This document shows, piece after piece, positions 49,979 to 58,665 of a DNA stretch of 64,000 bases. The translations under genes and the position numbers were made by a program. Position 1 is the first letter of the stretch. Every line of letters begins with the position of its first letter. Below the pieces are notes generated by a model. That model ran no database searches. It had not been told where the DNA came from and was given only the letters and a program-made list of their open reading frames with translations. This DNA is from an uncultured Alcaligenaceae bacterium (GTDB taxonomy: Bacteria > Pseudomonadota > Gammaproteobacteria > Burkholderiales > Burkholderiaceae_B), in NCBI GenBank assembly GCA_937908115.1, contig CALEQZ010000072.1:1-64000 (forward strand), given 5' to 3'.

Positions 49979-50944
49979 ATGACATCGCGCCCCCTTGCCG
50001 GCCAGCCTGCGCCCAGCGCGGCACAGGCGCCGGCCACCCTGCGCTTCGACCTGGTCGAGCTTGAAACTTTTCTCGTCGTCGTCGAACTGGGCAGCTTCAG
50101 CCTGGCAGCCAAGCGCCTGCATATTTCCCAGCCGTCGGTCACGAGCCGGGTGCAGCGGCTCGAATCGCTGCTCAAGACCAAGCTGCTGATCCGCACCACC
50201 CGTCGCGTCGAGCCGACGCCGGCTGGGATGCGGTTGCGCGAGCGCGCCGAAGCGGCGCTGCGCGACCTGCGCGCGCTGATGCTGGAGTTCCAGGCGCAAG
50301 CCGAGGTGGAAAGGCTGCGCGTCAGGGTCGCTTCGACGCCGATGATCGCCGCGGTCATGCTGCCGCCGCTGATCCGCGCCTTCGGCCAACGCTATCCGGA
50401 CGTCAGCATCCAACTGCGCGACCTGCAGTACGAAGAGGTCGTCGAAAAGATCGAAGCCGGCGAAGCCGACGTCGCCGTCGTGGCCTTCGACAACGACTCC
50501 AGCAAGCTGGACTTCGAACCGCTGTCCGAAGAGGACTTGCTGCTCATGGTGCCGGCTGCGCATCCGCTGGCGGGCGCCGGGAGCGTGACGCTGTTGCAGC
50601 TGGCCGATGTGCCGCTGATGATGCTCGAGCGCTACAGCATGCTGCGCGACCGCCTGGCAGAGGCGTTCGCGCAGCGGGGCATGGCGCTGCGCCCGGCGCA
50701 GGAGGTCGTCAACCTCAACACCTTGCTCGGCCTGGTCGACGCGGGGCTGGGCGCCACGGTGTTGCCGCAGTCCATGGCCCAGCGCTACGCCAAGGACACG
50801 CGCGCGACCTTGCGCATCGTCGACGTACCGCTCAGGCGCCGCTTCGGCATCTTGCGTGCGCGCAATGCGATGCTGACGCCCGCGGCGGCCAGCTTCGTGC
50901 GGTTTCTGCGCGAAAACTTCGCCGCGGCCGCAGAGGCACCGTAG
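49979..50944 (+). CDS. LysR-family transcriptional regulator
   Basis: 321-residue LysR regulator. HTH region: DLVELETFLVVVELGSFSLA then AKRLHISQPSVTSRVQRLES, residues about 24-85. The effector domain follows (STPMIAAVMLPPLIRAFGQR, LVDAGLGATVLPQSMA). It is divergent from the DUF1446-DUF4387-monooxygenase operon and upstream of the flavin reductase, so it likely controls both. An N-terminal Ala/Pro-rich stretch precedes the domain. Effector unknown. Confidence 0.92.
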   Translation: MTSRPLAGQPAPSAAQAPATLRFDLVELETFLVVVELGSFSLAAKRLHISQPSVTSRVQRLESLLKTKLLIRTTRRVEPTPAGMRLRERAEAALRDLRALMLEFQAQAEVERLRVRVASTPMIAAVMLPPLIRAFGQRYPDVSIQLRDLQYEEVVEKIEAGEADVAVVAFDNDSSKLDFEPLSEEDLLLMVPAAHPLAGAGSVTLLQLADVPLMMLERYSMLRDRLAEAFAQRGMALRPAQEVVNLNTLLGLVDAGLGATVLPQSMAQRYAKDTRATLRIVDVPLRRRFGILRARNAMLTPAAASFVRFLRENFAAAAEAP

Positions 50945-51108
50945 CGCGTCTGCCGGCGGCGCGGCGAACATACGTTTTATACGTTTCGCTGATTACTTCA
51001 TTGCCACATCGAAATTGTGTCGGGTGCGGGCGGCACATAGACTTGTCGTCCGGGGCATGCGCCGTGGCGCATGCCGATTCGTCCGGATCAGACAAGGAAC
51101 CCGACTAC

Positions 51109-51618
51109 ATGGCTTTGATCGACGCCAAGGTTTTCCGTGACGCGCTCAGCACGTTTCCGAGCGGCGTCACCATCGTTTCGACCACTGACGACGAAGGGCG
51201 TCACTGGGGCTTTACCGCCAGCTCATTCTCATCGGTATCCATGGATCCCCCGCTGGTGCTGGTTTGCCTGGCCAAGAGCGCCGATTCGCATCCTGCGTTC
51301 GTGCGCGCCAAGCGCTATGTCATCAATATCCTTGGCGAGCACCAGCAGGACATAGCCGTCCATTTTTCGCGCAAGGGCGTCGACAAGTTCGGTCCGCATC
51401 CGTTTCGCTTCGGTACCGTCGACGATCCCCACCCGCCAGTGCTGGCGGGTTCGCTCGCCTCGCTGCATTGCCTGGCCTATGACGCGTACGACGCCGGTGA
51501 TCACACGGTGTTGGTAGGCGAGGTCGTCCACGTGGAAAAGGGCGAAGCCGCGCCGCTGGTCTATTTCAATCGCGGCTTTCGCCGCATCGAGCGCGAGCCG
51601 GCCGAGGCCGCGGCCTGA
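51109..51618 (+). CDS. flavin reductase (FMN-binding split barrel)
   Basis: 169-residue flavin reductase-like protein. Hallmarks are FRDALSTFPSGVTIVSTTDD, GFTASSFSSVSMDPPLVLVC, FVINILGEHQ-like VINILGEHQQDIAVHFS, and LHCLAYDAYDAGDHTVLVGE. Such proteins supply free FMNH2 to two-component monooxygenases, and the monooxygenase at 46.7 kb is the evident client. Start MALIDAKVFRD at 51109 is preceded by AAGGAA. A direct repeat TACGTTT (50971 and 50980) lies upstream. A strong terminator follows. Confidence 0.92.
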   Translation: MALIDAKVFRDALSTFPSGVTIVSTTDDEGRHWGFTASSFSSVSMDPPLVLVCLAKSADSHPAFVRAKRYVINILGEHQQDIAVHFSRKGVDKFGPHPFRFGTVDDPHPPVLAGSLASLHCLAYDAYDAGDHTVLVGEVVHVEKGEAAPLVYFNRGFRRIEREPAEAAA

Positions 51619-51672
51619 CGCGCATCGCTTCCATTGCGTCGCGGTCCCAGGCGCAACCGGAGCTGCACGAAG

Positions 51673-51707
51673 AAAGGCCGCGTTCATCACGAACGCGGCC
51701 TTTTTTC
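51673..51707. terminator. bidirectional Rho-independent terminator
   Basis: AAAGGCCGCGTTC, loop ATCAC, GAACGCGGCCTTTTTT. Thirteen perfect pairs with A-run and T-run on the two sides, between the convergent flavin reductase and Fe-ADH genes; it can serve both. Confidence 0.9.
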
Positions 51708-51801
51708 TTGCTCCGCTTTGCTGTCGTCGCGCGCGTTGGAACGGCGCGCGCCGGCATTCGCCGCCCCGGCCGGGGGACGGCTGCGGGCCGGCGCGCAGCG
51801 C

Positions 51802-52962
51802 TTAGAACGCTGCCTGGTAGATCGCCAGCGCGTCGGCTTCGGTGACCGGACGGGGGTTGTTGACGAGCAGCCGCTGCTGCGCCATTGCATCGTGCGCCAG
51901 CATGGGCAGGTCGGCCTCGGCCACGCCCACTTCGCGCAGCGTGCGCGGGATTTGCGTATCGCGCACCAAGGCTTCCATCTGCTCGATGAAGTAGTTCGCC
52001 GCCGCGGCTTCGTCGGCCGGGCAGCCGTTGCCGGGCAGCGTCGCAGCCAGTTGGGCGTACAGCGGCTGAGCGGCGGGCAGGTTAAAGCGCAGGACGTGGC
52101 TGAGCACCAGCGCGTTGGACAGTCCGTGCGGCACGTGAAAGTGGCCGCCCAGCGGGTAGGCCAGCGCATGTACCGCCGCCACCGGCGCGTTGGAAAACGC
52201 CTGGCCGGCCAGCGTCGCGCCCAGCAGCATGGCTTCGCGCGCCTGGATGTCGGACCCCTGGCGGCAAGCTTGCAGCAGGTTGTGCGACAGCAGCTTCATG
52301 GCCTGGATGGCCAGCATGTCGGAGATCGGGTTCTTCAACCGGGCCGAGGTATAGGCCTCGATCGCGTGGACCATGGCGTCGATGCCGGTGGCGGCGGTGG
52401 CCGCAGGCGGCAACCCGACGGTCAGCTCGGCGTCCAGGATGGCGACATCGGCCATCAGCAGCGGCGAAACCACGCCGCTCTTGGTGGTAGCGCCGGTGGT
52501 GACGATGGAGATGGCGGTGACTTCCGAGCCGGTGCCCGCCGTTGTGGGCATCAGCACCAGCGGCAGGCGCGGTCCCTTGACGTTGCCGATGCCGTACATC
52601 TCGGCAAGCGGCTGGTCCGAGCCGCACAGCACGGCGATGAGCTTGGCCACGTCCATCGACGATCCGCCGCCCAGGCCGAGCACCACCTCGGCGCGCGCCT
52701 GCCGGGCGCGTTCGGCGGTTTGCAGCACGACATGGTCGGGCGGGTCGGCGACCACGTCGTCGATGACGGTCACTTCCCAGGCGTTGGCGCGCAGGTCTTC
52801 GAGCGCCGGGTTGAGCAGGCCGCTTTCGTGTAGGAACCGGTCCGTGACCAAGCATAGCCGCCGGGCGTCGGGATGGCGCTGGCGCAGCAGGGCGCCCAGG
52901 CGGCGGGCCGCACCCAGTTCGATGATCAGCCGCGGGACCGTGGTGAATTCAAAAGGCTTCAT
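51802..52962 (-). CDS. iron-containing alcohol dehydrogenase family protein
   Basis: 386-residue group III (Fe-type) alcohol dehydrogenase. NAD motif LGLGGGSSMDVAK, then MPTTAGTGSEVTAIS, metal ligands in DAMVHAIEAYTS and HALAYPLGGHFHVPHG. Family members include maleylacetate reductase, 1,3-propanediol and lactaldehyde dehydrogenases; I cannot choose between them. Start MKPFEFTTVPRL is set by the family N-terminus; sequence further upstream belongs to leuD. It lies 46 bases after leuD and is the last gene of gntR-leuC-leuD-adh. Confidence 0.92.
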   Translation of the reverse strand: MKPFEFTTVPRLIIELGAARRLGALLRQRHPDARRLCLVTDRFLHESGLLNPALEDLRANAWEVTVIDDVVADPPDHVVLQTAERARQARAEVVLGLGGGSSMDVAKLIAVLCGSDQPLAEMYGIGNVKGPRLPLVLMPTTAGTGSEVTAISIVTTGATTKSGVVSPLLMADVAILDAELTVGLPPAATAATGIDAMVHAIEAYTSARLKNPISDMLAIQAMKLLSHNLLQACRQGSDIQAREAMLLGATLAGQAFSNAPVAAVHALAYPLGGHFHVPHGLSNALVLSHVLRFNLPAAQPLYAQLAATLPGNGCPADEAAAANYFIEQMEALVRDTQIPRTLREVGVAEADLPMLAHDAMAQQRLLVNNPRPVTEADALAIYQAAF

Positions 52963-53008
52963 TCTGCTACTCCCATTGCAGTCGTATGGATCGGACCGGC
53001 CAGGCCCG

Positions 53009-53626
53009 CTAGTTTGGCGTTTCGGTCGAGTAAATCCAGGGCCGCAAGGCGCGGTCGCGGGCCTGGAAGGCGTCGATCTCCGCGGCGACCGCCAAGCTCT
53101 GGTCGATGTCGTCCCAGCCATTGAGGAGCGCTTCGCGCCGGAACGCGGGGATGCAGAAGGACACTTCCATGCTGCCTGCGCGCACCGTGCAGCTGCGCAG
53201 GTCGACATGCACGATGGTGCCGTCACGGGCGATGCCGGCAAGCGCCGAGCATTGCCCGGCTGGCAGCTGGATGGGCAGCAGCCCATTCTGGAAGCAGTTG
53301 TTGTAGAAGATGTCGCCGTAGCTTTGCGCGATGACGCAGCGGATGCCGAAGTCGTCCAGCGCCCAGACGGCCATTTCGCGCGAACTGCCGCAACCGAAGT
53401 TGTCGCCGGCGATCAGTATCTTGGCCTGGCGAAACGGTTCGCGGTTAAGGACGAAGGACGGGTCTTCGCTGCCATCGGGACGATAGCGCAGCATCTCGAA
53501 GGCCCATGGCCCGAACTGCCCGCGCTTGAGCGTGGTCATGCGCTCGATGCGCACGATCATGTCGGTGTCGACGTTGTCGCGGTCGATCACCGCCGCCGGG
53601 CTGGAACACTCGACGAAAGCCTTCAT
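53009..53626 (-). CDS. LeuD-type hydro-lyase small subunit
   Basis: 205-residue aconitase-superfamily swivel subunit related to LeuD. It has VIDRDNVDTDMIVRIERM, the catalytic-domain GDNFGCGSSREMAVWALDDFG, and SYGDIFYNNCFQNGLLPI. The ATG overlaps the stop of the large-subunit gene. No leuB or leuA is near, and the genes around it are catabolic, so this pair more likely hydrates a branched or substituted dicarboxylate than isopropylmaleate in leucine synthesis. That is inference. Confidence 0.9.
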   Translation of the reverse strand: MKAFVECSSPAAVIDRDNVDTDMIVRIERMTTLKRGQFGPWAFEMLRYRPDGSEDPSFVLNREPFRQAKILIAGDNFGCGSSREMAVWALDDFGIRCVIAQSYGDIFYNNCFQNGLLPIQLPAGQCSALAGIARDGTIVHVDLRSCTVRAGSMEVSFCIPAFRREALLNGWDDIDQSLAVAAEIDAFQARDRALRPWIYSTETPN

Positions 53627-55026
53627 GCTGCGTCCTGTAGGTCGTTGGGGGCGATGATGCGGCCGGCGATCGCGCAGGCCGCGGCGGTTCGCGGGCTGGC
53701 CAGGTGGGTCAGCGCGCCCGGCCCCTGGCGGCCGACGAAGTTGCGGTTCGACGTCGATACGCAGCGCTTGCCTGGCGGGACCATGTCGCCGTTGGCGCCC
53801 ACGCACATCGAGCATCCCGGCTCGCGCCACTGGAAACCGGCTTGGCGAAAAACCTCGTCCAGGCCCTCTTGCTCGGCTTGGCGCTTGACCGGCAGCGAAC
53901 CCGGCACGACCCAGGCCTGCACGCCGGCGGCGACCTTGCGCCCGCGCACGACTTCGGCCGCGGCGCGCAGGTCCGAAATCCGGCTGTTGGCGCAGGACCC
54001 GATGAACACCCAATCGATGGGCATGCCGGCCAGCGGCTGGCCGGGCTGCAGGCGCATGTATTCCAAGGCGGCGCGCATGCCCGGTCGCTTGGCGGCGTCG
54101 GCGGCTTCGGGGTCCGGCACGCGGTCGTTGACGGCGATCGCGTGTTCGGGGCTGGTGCCCCAGGTGACCACAGGCCCCAATCCTTCGACGTCGACGGTCA
54201 CGTCGCGGTCGAACGTCGCATCGGGGTCCGACGGCAGCGTCGCCCAGTATTGCACCGCGCGGTCGAAATCTTCGCCCTTGGGTGCATAGGGACGGCCGGC
54301 CAGGTAAGCATAGGTCACATCATCGGGCGCGATCATGCCGATGCGCGCGCCCATCTCGATGGCCAGGTTGCACAGCGTCATGCGGGCTTCCATGTCGAAG
54401 CCGCGCACGCATTCGCCGGCGAACTCCACCGCGTATCCATTGGCCGCGGCCGCACCCAGCACGCTGATGACGTGCAGGATGACGTCCTTGGCGCCGGCAT
54501 GCGGGCCCGGGCGGCCGGCCAGCGTCACGCGCATGGTGCGCGGGCGGCGCTGGCGGATGGTTTGCGTGGCCAGCACGTGCACCTGCTCGGACGAGCCTAT
54601 CCCCCAGGCCAGCGCGCCGAACGCGCCGTGCGTGCAGGTATGGCTGTCACCGCAGACGATGGTGGTGCCGGGTAGGCTCAGGCCTTGTTCGGGTCCAATG
54701 ACGTGGACGATGCCCTGCCGGCCGTCGGCGACGTCGAACATGGGCATTTTCAGGCGGCGCGTCTGCTCGCGCATGCCTGCGATGAGCGGATTGCCCGCGT
54801 CGTCGGCGCCTCGGTCCGGGTCGGTCGGGATGACATGGTCGAGCGTGGCGAAAGTCAATTCGGGATGGCGTGGCGCCAGGCCGCGGCGCTCGAGCACGCG
54901 CACCGCCTCAACGGTGGTCAGCTCATGGACCAGGTGGCGATCGATGTGCAATAGCGCGACGTCGTCCGAAATCCGGGATACGACGTGCGCATCCCAGATC
55001 TTGTCGAACAGGGTCCGCGGGTTCAT
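53623..55026 (-). CDS. LeuC-type hydro-lyase large subunit
   Basis: 467-residue LeuC-like iron-sulfur dehydratase subunit. Cluster cysteines are in VCGDSHTCTHGAFGAL, IGSCANSRISDLRAA and PGCSMCVGANGD. HVIPTDPDRGADDAG and SCANSR are as in LeuC. Length 467 is normal. Candidate substrates are isopropylmaleate, citraconate, or dimethylmaleate; a 2,3-dimethylmalate-lyase-like gene at 57.0 kb supports the last. It is 87 bases downstream of gntR on the same strand. Confidence 0.92.
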   Translation of the reverse strand: MNPRTLFDKIWDAHVVSRISDDVALLHIDRHLVHELTTVEAVRVLERRGLAPRHPELTFATLDHVIPTDPDRGADDAGNPLIAGMREQTRRLKMPMFDVADGRQGIVHVIGPEQGLSLPGTTIVCGDSHTCTHGAFGALAWGIGSSEQVHVLATQTIRQRRPRTMRVTLAGRPGPHAGAKDVILHVISVLGAAAANGYAVEFAGECVRGFDMEARMTLCNLAIEMGARIGMIAPDDVTYAYLAGRPYAPKGEDFDRAVQYWATLPSDPDATFDRDVTVDVEGLGPVVTWGTSPEHAIAVNDRVPDPEAADAAKRPGMRAALEYMRLQPGQPLAGMPIDWVFIGSCANSRISDLRAAAEVVRGRKVAAGVQAWVVPGSLPVKRQAEQEGLDEVFRQAGFQWREPGCSMCVGANGDMVPPGKRCVSTSNRNFVGRQGPGALTHLASPRTAAACAIAGRIIAPNDLQDAA

Positions 55027-55113
55027 GTGACGGTTCCTTTATGTGCAATTTCGCTGGGCGCGCCGCGCAGCCCGGGACGACACGGCCCGATTACGGGCCG
55101 GCGCGCGGGCGGG

Positions 55114-55812
55114 TTACTGCATGGCGGCCGAGCCGTTCATCCTTGCGATCATCTGGTCGGCCGAGCGCCAGAGGTGTTTTTTCATGGCGGCATAGGCGGC
55201 CTGCGCATCGCCGGCGAAGATTGCTGCGGCGATCGCATCGTGCTCGTCCAGCGCGCTGTAGATCACTTCTTCTTCGCTGATGATCTGGCGCAGCTGGCTG
55301 ATGAAGACGGGCTGATGGTATTTGTCGATCAGGTCGGCAAGCAGCGGATTGCCGGTGATGCGCACGATCTCGCGATGGAATTCCTGGTTATCCGCGGCGA
55401 ACTGCCGGAATGAGGGCTTTTCGCGGTGCTTGCGGCCACGCTCGACCACGGCCAGCAAGCGGCGGCGGTTGTCGCCTTCGTCGATGCGCTGGGCCGCCAA
55501 CTGCGCGGCATAGCCTTCCAGGGCCTCGCGGATTTGATACATGTGCCTCACTTCGTCGGCCGTCAGCCGACGCACCACCGCGCCGCGGTTCGGGATCAGG
55601 TGCACCAGCCCGTCGGCTTCCAGGCTGCGGAAGGCCTCGCGCAGCGAGCTGCGGCTAACGCCCAGTTGTTCGACCAAGTCGCGGGAGATCAGACGCTGGC
55701 CGGGCGCGTAGCGGCCTTCCAGGATGCCCATCTTCAGCTCGTGCACGACGCGCTCGACGGTCTCTCCGGACCGGCCGGCCGGTTCATCGGCGGGAAGGTT
55801 CATCGAGGTCAT
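55114..55812 (-). CDS. GntR-family regulator (FCD/FadR-type)
   Basis: 232-residue GntR regulator. The winged helix is KMGILEGRYAPGQRLISRDL with VEQLGVSRSSLREAFRSLEA and LVHLIPNRGAVV. The all-helical FCD effector domain has EFHREIVRITGNPLLADLID, with a metal-binding His set typical of FCD proteins. Start at 55812 (MTSMNLPADEP) is preferred; 55803 and an upstream ATG at 55872 are possible. It heads gntR-leuC-leuD-adh and is divergent from the Bug gene, with a clear inverted repeat in between. Confidence 0.92.
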   Translation of the reverse strand: MTSMNLPADEPAGRSGETVERVVHELKMGILEGRYAPGQRLISRDLVEQLGVSRSSLREAFRSLEADGLVHLIPNRGAVVRRLTADEVRHMYQIREALEGYAAQLAAQRIDEGDNRRRLLAVVERGRKHREKPSFRQFAADNQEFHREIVRITGNPLLADLIDKYHQPVFISQLRQIISEEEVIYSALDEHDAIAAAIFAGDAQAAYAAMKKHLWRSADQMIARMNGSAAMQ

Positions 55813-55880
55813 GAAATTCGATCCGTTTGCTGCATCAGGCGGCCCGATTCTAGTTGACCAAGCCAAAATCATATACTAAA

Positions 55881-55900
55881 GTCTGAAAGATGTGTCAGAC
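55881..55900. promoter_or_regulatory. candidate GntR operator
   Basis: GTCTGA, 8-base spacer, TCAGAC, flanked by AAA and ACTTT on the two sides. It lies next to TATACT (55872-55877) in the 166-base gap between gntR and the Bug gene. Confidence 0.6.
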
Positions 55901-55978
55901 ACTTTTGCCTGGCCAGACAACACGGCGCCTGCCGTGCGACGCAGATTTCCTATAACAATCGAGAGACCCCGCTCAATC

Positions 55979-56989
55979 ATGTCCAAAATCCCGTCCTTTA
56001 CGGCGCGGCGCGCCTTGTTCGCGGCCGCCGCTTCCCTGGCCATTGCCCTTGCCGGCGTGTCCAGCGCCCGAGCGGCCGACGAGGCCGACGGCTATCCCAA
56101 GCAGCCCATCCGCCTAGTCGTGCCCTTCGTCGGCGGCGGCGTGACCGATTCGGCCGCGCGCATCGTCGCAGAAAAGCTCAGCCAGCGGCTGGGCAAGCAG
56201 GTCATCGTGGAAAACCGGCCCGGCGCTGGCGGCAACATCGGCACCGCCGAAGTCGCCCGCTCCGCCCCGGACGGCTACACGCTGCTGCTGGCCTATGACG
56301 GCACGTTGGTCATCAACCCCAACGTTTATGAAAAAGTGCCGTTCGACACGCTCAAGGACTTCGTTTCCGTGGGCAAAATCGGTGACGCCTTGCTGGTCGT
56401 GCTGGTCAATCCCAAGCTGCCGGTAAACAACTTCGATGACCTGATGGCGTTGGCCAAGGAAACCAGCGGCGGCTTGTTCTACGGCACGGCCGGCAACGGC
56501 AGCACGCCGCACTTGGCCGGTACCATGCTGGCGCTGCGCACCGGCATCCCGCTGCACGCGGTGCCCTACAAGGGCGGCAGCGCCGCGGTGGTCGACGTCG
56601 CCTCTGGCGTGCTGCCCATGACCATCGCGTCGGTGGCCAGCGCCATGCCGTTCGTCGAGGGCAAGCAGGTGCGCGCCATCGCCGCGACTTCGGCCGAACG
56701 CGCGCCGTCCCTGCCGGACGTGCCCACGCTCAAGGAGCAAGGCGTGCAGGACTACGTCTTCAACTCTTGGGTGGGGTTGGCAGCACCCGCTGGTACGCCG
56801 CAAGCCATCGTCAATCGCCTGAACGCCGAGCTGCAGGCCGTGCTCAAGGACCCCGCCGTCAGCGAACGGCTGATGGGCCTGGGCGTGGTCGCCACGCCGT
56901 CCGAGCCGCAGGCCTTCTACGAGGAAATGAAGCGCGACCTACAAAAGAACAAGGAAATCGCGCAAGCCGCCAACCTGAAGCTGGATTAA
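55979..56989 (+). CDS. Bug/TctC-family periplasmic solute-binding protein
   Basis: 336-residue exported receptor. Signal peptide MSKIPSFTARRALFAAAASL ending SSARA-A; then YPKQPIRLVVPFVGGGVTDS, ENRPGAGGNIGTAEVARSAP, and VPYKGGSAAVVDVASG. Start at 55979 opens the signal peptide; an upstream ATG adds 29 residues. It has no permease genes beside it, as usual for orphan Bug proteins. The lyase gene follows after 36 bases, and its divergent partner is gntR-leuCD, so the ligand is probably the dicarboxylate degraded by these enzymes. Confidence 0.93.
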   Translation: MSKIPSFTARRALFAAAASLAIALAGVSSARAADEADGYPKQPIRLVVPFVGGGVTDSAARIVAEKLSQRLGKQVIVENRPGAGGNIGTAEVARSAPDGYTLLLAYDGTLVINPNVYEKVPFDTLKDFVSVGKIGDALLVVLVNPKLPVNNFDDLMALAKETSGGLFYGTAGNGSTPHLAGTMLALRTGIPLHAVPYKGGSAAVVDVASGVLPMTIASVASAMPFVEGKQVRAIAATSAERAPSLPDVPTLKEQGVQDYVFNSWVGLAAPAGTPQAIVNRLNAELQAVLKDPAVSERLMGLGVVATPSEPQAFYEEMKRDLQKNKEIAQAANLKLD

Positions 56990-57025
56990 TCTCGCCCGTT
57001 TCGTAGCCAAACCAGGAGGAAAGCC

Positions 57026-57910
57026 TTGGCCAATCCCATTTTGCGCAAGAAGCTGGACGCAAAGGAGTTTCTGGTCGTCCCCGGCGTCCAGGACATGATC
57101 GCCGCCGTCATGACCAAGAAGGTCGGATTCGACATCGTCTATGGGTCGGGATATTGGCTGACGGCCTCTTGCCTGGGGCTGCCCGACGCCGGCCTGGCCA
57201 CCTATACGCAGATGGTCGACCGCATGCGTACCGTGGCGCAGACCACGGGCGCGGCGCTGATCGCCGATGCCGACACCGGCTACGGCGGCCTGCTCAACGT
57301 CCACCACACGGTGCGCGGCTACGAGGCGGCGGGCGTGACCGCCATACAGCTCGAAGACCAGGAATTTCCCAAGAAGTGCGGGCACACGCCATACAAGCGC
57401 TGCATCCCCACGCAGGACATGGTCGACAAGATCCGGGTGGCGGTCGAGGCGCGCGAGGACAAGGAAAACTTCCTCATCATCGCGCGCACGGACGCGCGCG
57501 CGTCGCTCGGCGTGGATGAGGCCATGCGTCGCATGGAGGCCTACGCCAAGGCCGGCGCCGATATCCTGTTCTTCGAGGCGCCCCAGTCCGAAGAGGAAAT
57601 GCGGCGCGCGTGCGAAGCCTTCGACGTGCCCATGCTGGCCAACATGGCCGACGGCGGCAAGACGCCCATTCTGCCGGCCAAGGTGCTCAAGGAAATCGGC
57701 TATGCACTGGCCATCTACCCGTCGATGACCAGCCTGGTCGCGGCCGCGGCCATGGAAAAGGCGCTGCGCAAACTCAAGGAAGAAGGCATCAGCCAATCGC
57801 CGGACATCGACATGTTCGACTTCGGTGAGTTCTGCAACCTCATCGGCTTCCCGCAGGTGTGGGAATTCGAAAAACGTTGGGCGCGCGACGACCAGCAGCC
57901 CGCCGCGTAA
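57026..57910 (+). CDS. isocitrate lyase/PEP mutase-family lyase (2,3-dimethylmalate lyase-like)
   Basis: 294-residue carboxy-C-C lyase. It contains VPGVQDMIAAVMTKKVGFDI, ADADTGYGGLLNVHHTVRGY (metal Asp), QLEDQEFPKKCGH with the catalytic Cys, and IIARTDARAS. It resembles 2,3-dimethylmalate lyase and 2-methylisocitrate lyase. The start is TTG at 57026 with an ideal AGGAGGAAA four to twelve bases before it. Cleavage would give pyruvate plus an acid. It is co-transcribed with the Bug gene. Confidence 0.9.
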   Translation: MANPILRKKLDAKEFLVVPGVQDMIAAVMTKKVGFDIVYGSGYWLTASCLGLPDAGLATYTQMVDRMRTVAQTTGAALIADADTGYGGLLNVHHTVRGYEAAGVTAIQLEDQEFPKKCGHTPYKRCIPTQDMVDKIRVAVEAREDKENFLIIARTDARASLGVDEAMRRMEAYAKAGADILFFEAPQSEEEMRRACEAFDVPMLANMADGGKTPILPAKVLKEIGYALAIYPSMTSLVAAAAMEKALRKLKEEGISQSPDIDMFDFGEFCNLIGFPQVWEFEKRWARDDQQPAA

Positions 57911-57970
57911 GGCATGCGCCCGCGCGGCGCGGCGCGGCGGCCGGCCGTGCCGCGCAGGGCGACACCACGA

Positions 57971-58561
57971 TCAGAAATCGAGCTCCAATCCCCTGACAGC
58001 GAGCTTTTCCCGCAGGGTCGAGCGCGCGCGCGACAGGCGGCTGCGCACGGTGCCGACGGGCACGGTCAGCAACGCGGCCGCATCCTCGTACGACATGCCG
58101 TCCAGGCCGACCAGCAGCAGCACCTCGCGCATGTTGGGGGGCAGCTCGGCCAGTGCCTGCTGCAACAGGGCGACGCTTTGCTTTTGTTCGACCAGTTCGG
58201 CCGAGCCCAGCGCACATTGCTGGTCGGCCAGCGCCGATTCATCAACGAACTGATAGCGGCGCTCGGGCGCGCGCGACAGGTAGTTGCGCACCAGGTTGAG
58301 CGCAATGCCGTACAGCCAGGTCGACAGTTGCGATTCGCCACGGAATTGCCGGTAGGAAGCGGCCGCTTCGGCAAATGCCTGCTGCGCCAGATCCTCGGCC
58401 TCTGTGCAGTGGCCGACATGCTTGGCGATGAAGCGATGTAGTCGCGCGGCATGCGCCTGGACCAGATCGCGCAGCAGCAAATCCTCGTCGCCTGGTGCGG
58501 CGCTGGATTTTGTCGGAGGCGCCGAAGGCTGCCCCGGCGCAGGGTGGGGCGAAGGGCTCAT
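57971..58561 (-). CDS. ECF-family RNA polymerase sigma factor
   Basis: 196-residue sigma-70 factor of the extracytoplasmic-function type. Region 2: HRFIAKHVGHCTEAEDLAQQ, AFAEAAASYRQF and STWLYGIALNLVRNYLSRAP. Region 4: LAELPPNMREVLLLVGLDGM then SYEDAAALLTVPVGTVRSRL. No anti-sigma or target gene is adjacent. A 30-residue Pro/Ser-rich N-terminus precedes region 2. An inverted repeat lies about 105 bases upstream. Confidence 0.92.
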   Translation of the reverse strand: MSPSPHPAPGQPSAPPTKSSAAPGDEDLLLRDLVQAHAARLHRFIAKHVGHCTEAEDLAQQAFAEAAASYRQFRGESQLSTWLYGIALNLVRNYLSRAPERRYQFVDESALADQQCALGSAELVEQKQSVALLQQALAELPPNMREVLLLVGLDGMSYEDAAALLTVPVGTVRSRLSRARSTLREKLAVRGLELDF

Positions 58562-58665
58562 GGCGGGCGGCCCGCAGGCAGCTCAGGGAGACCGACGCCT
58601 GCGGGCGCGGCCAGGAATAAAGGAAGGCAGACTTCCACAGCGGGAGGTCAAGCATAATGCAACTT

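Noticed and set aside
53009..55026. leuCD of leucine biosynthesis
   Set aside because: Possible but not preferred: leuB and leuA are absent, and the neighbours are a GntR gene, Fe-ADH, Bug and lyase genes.
57971..58561. Type III secretion sigma factor BtrS/BrpL
   Set aside because: No bsc/btr genes are near and nothing in the sequence specifically points to it.
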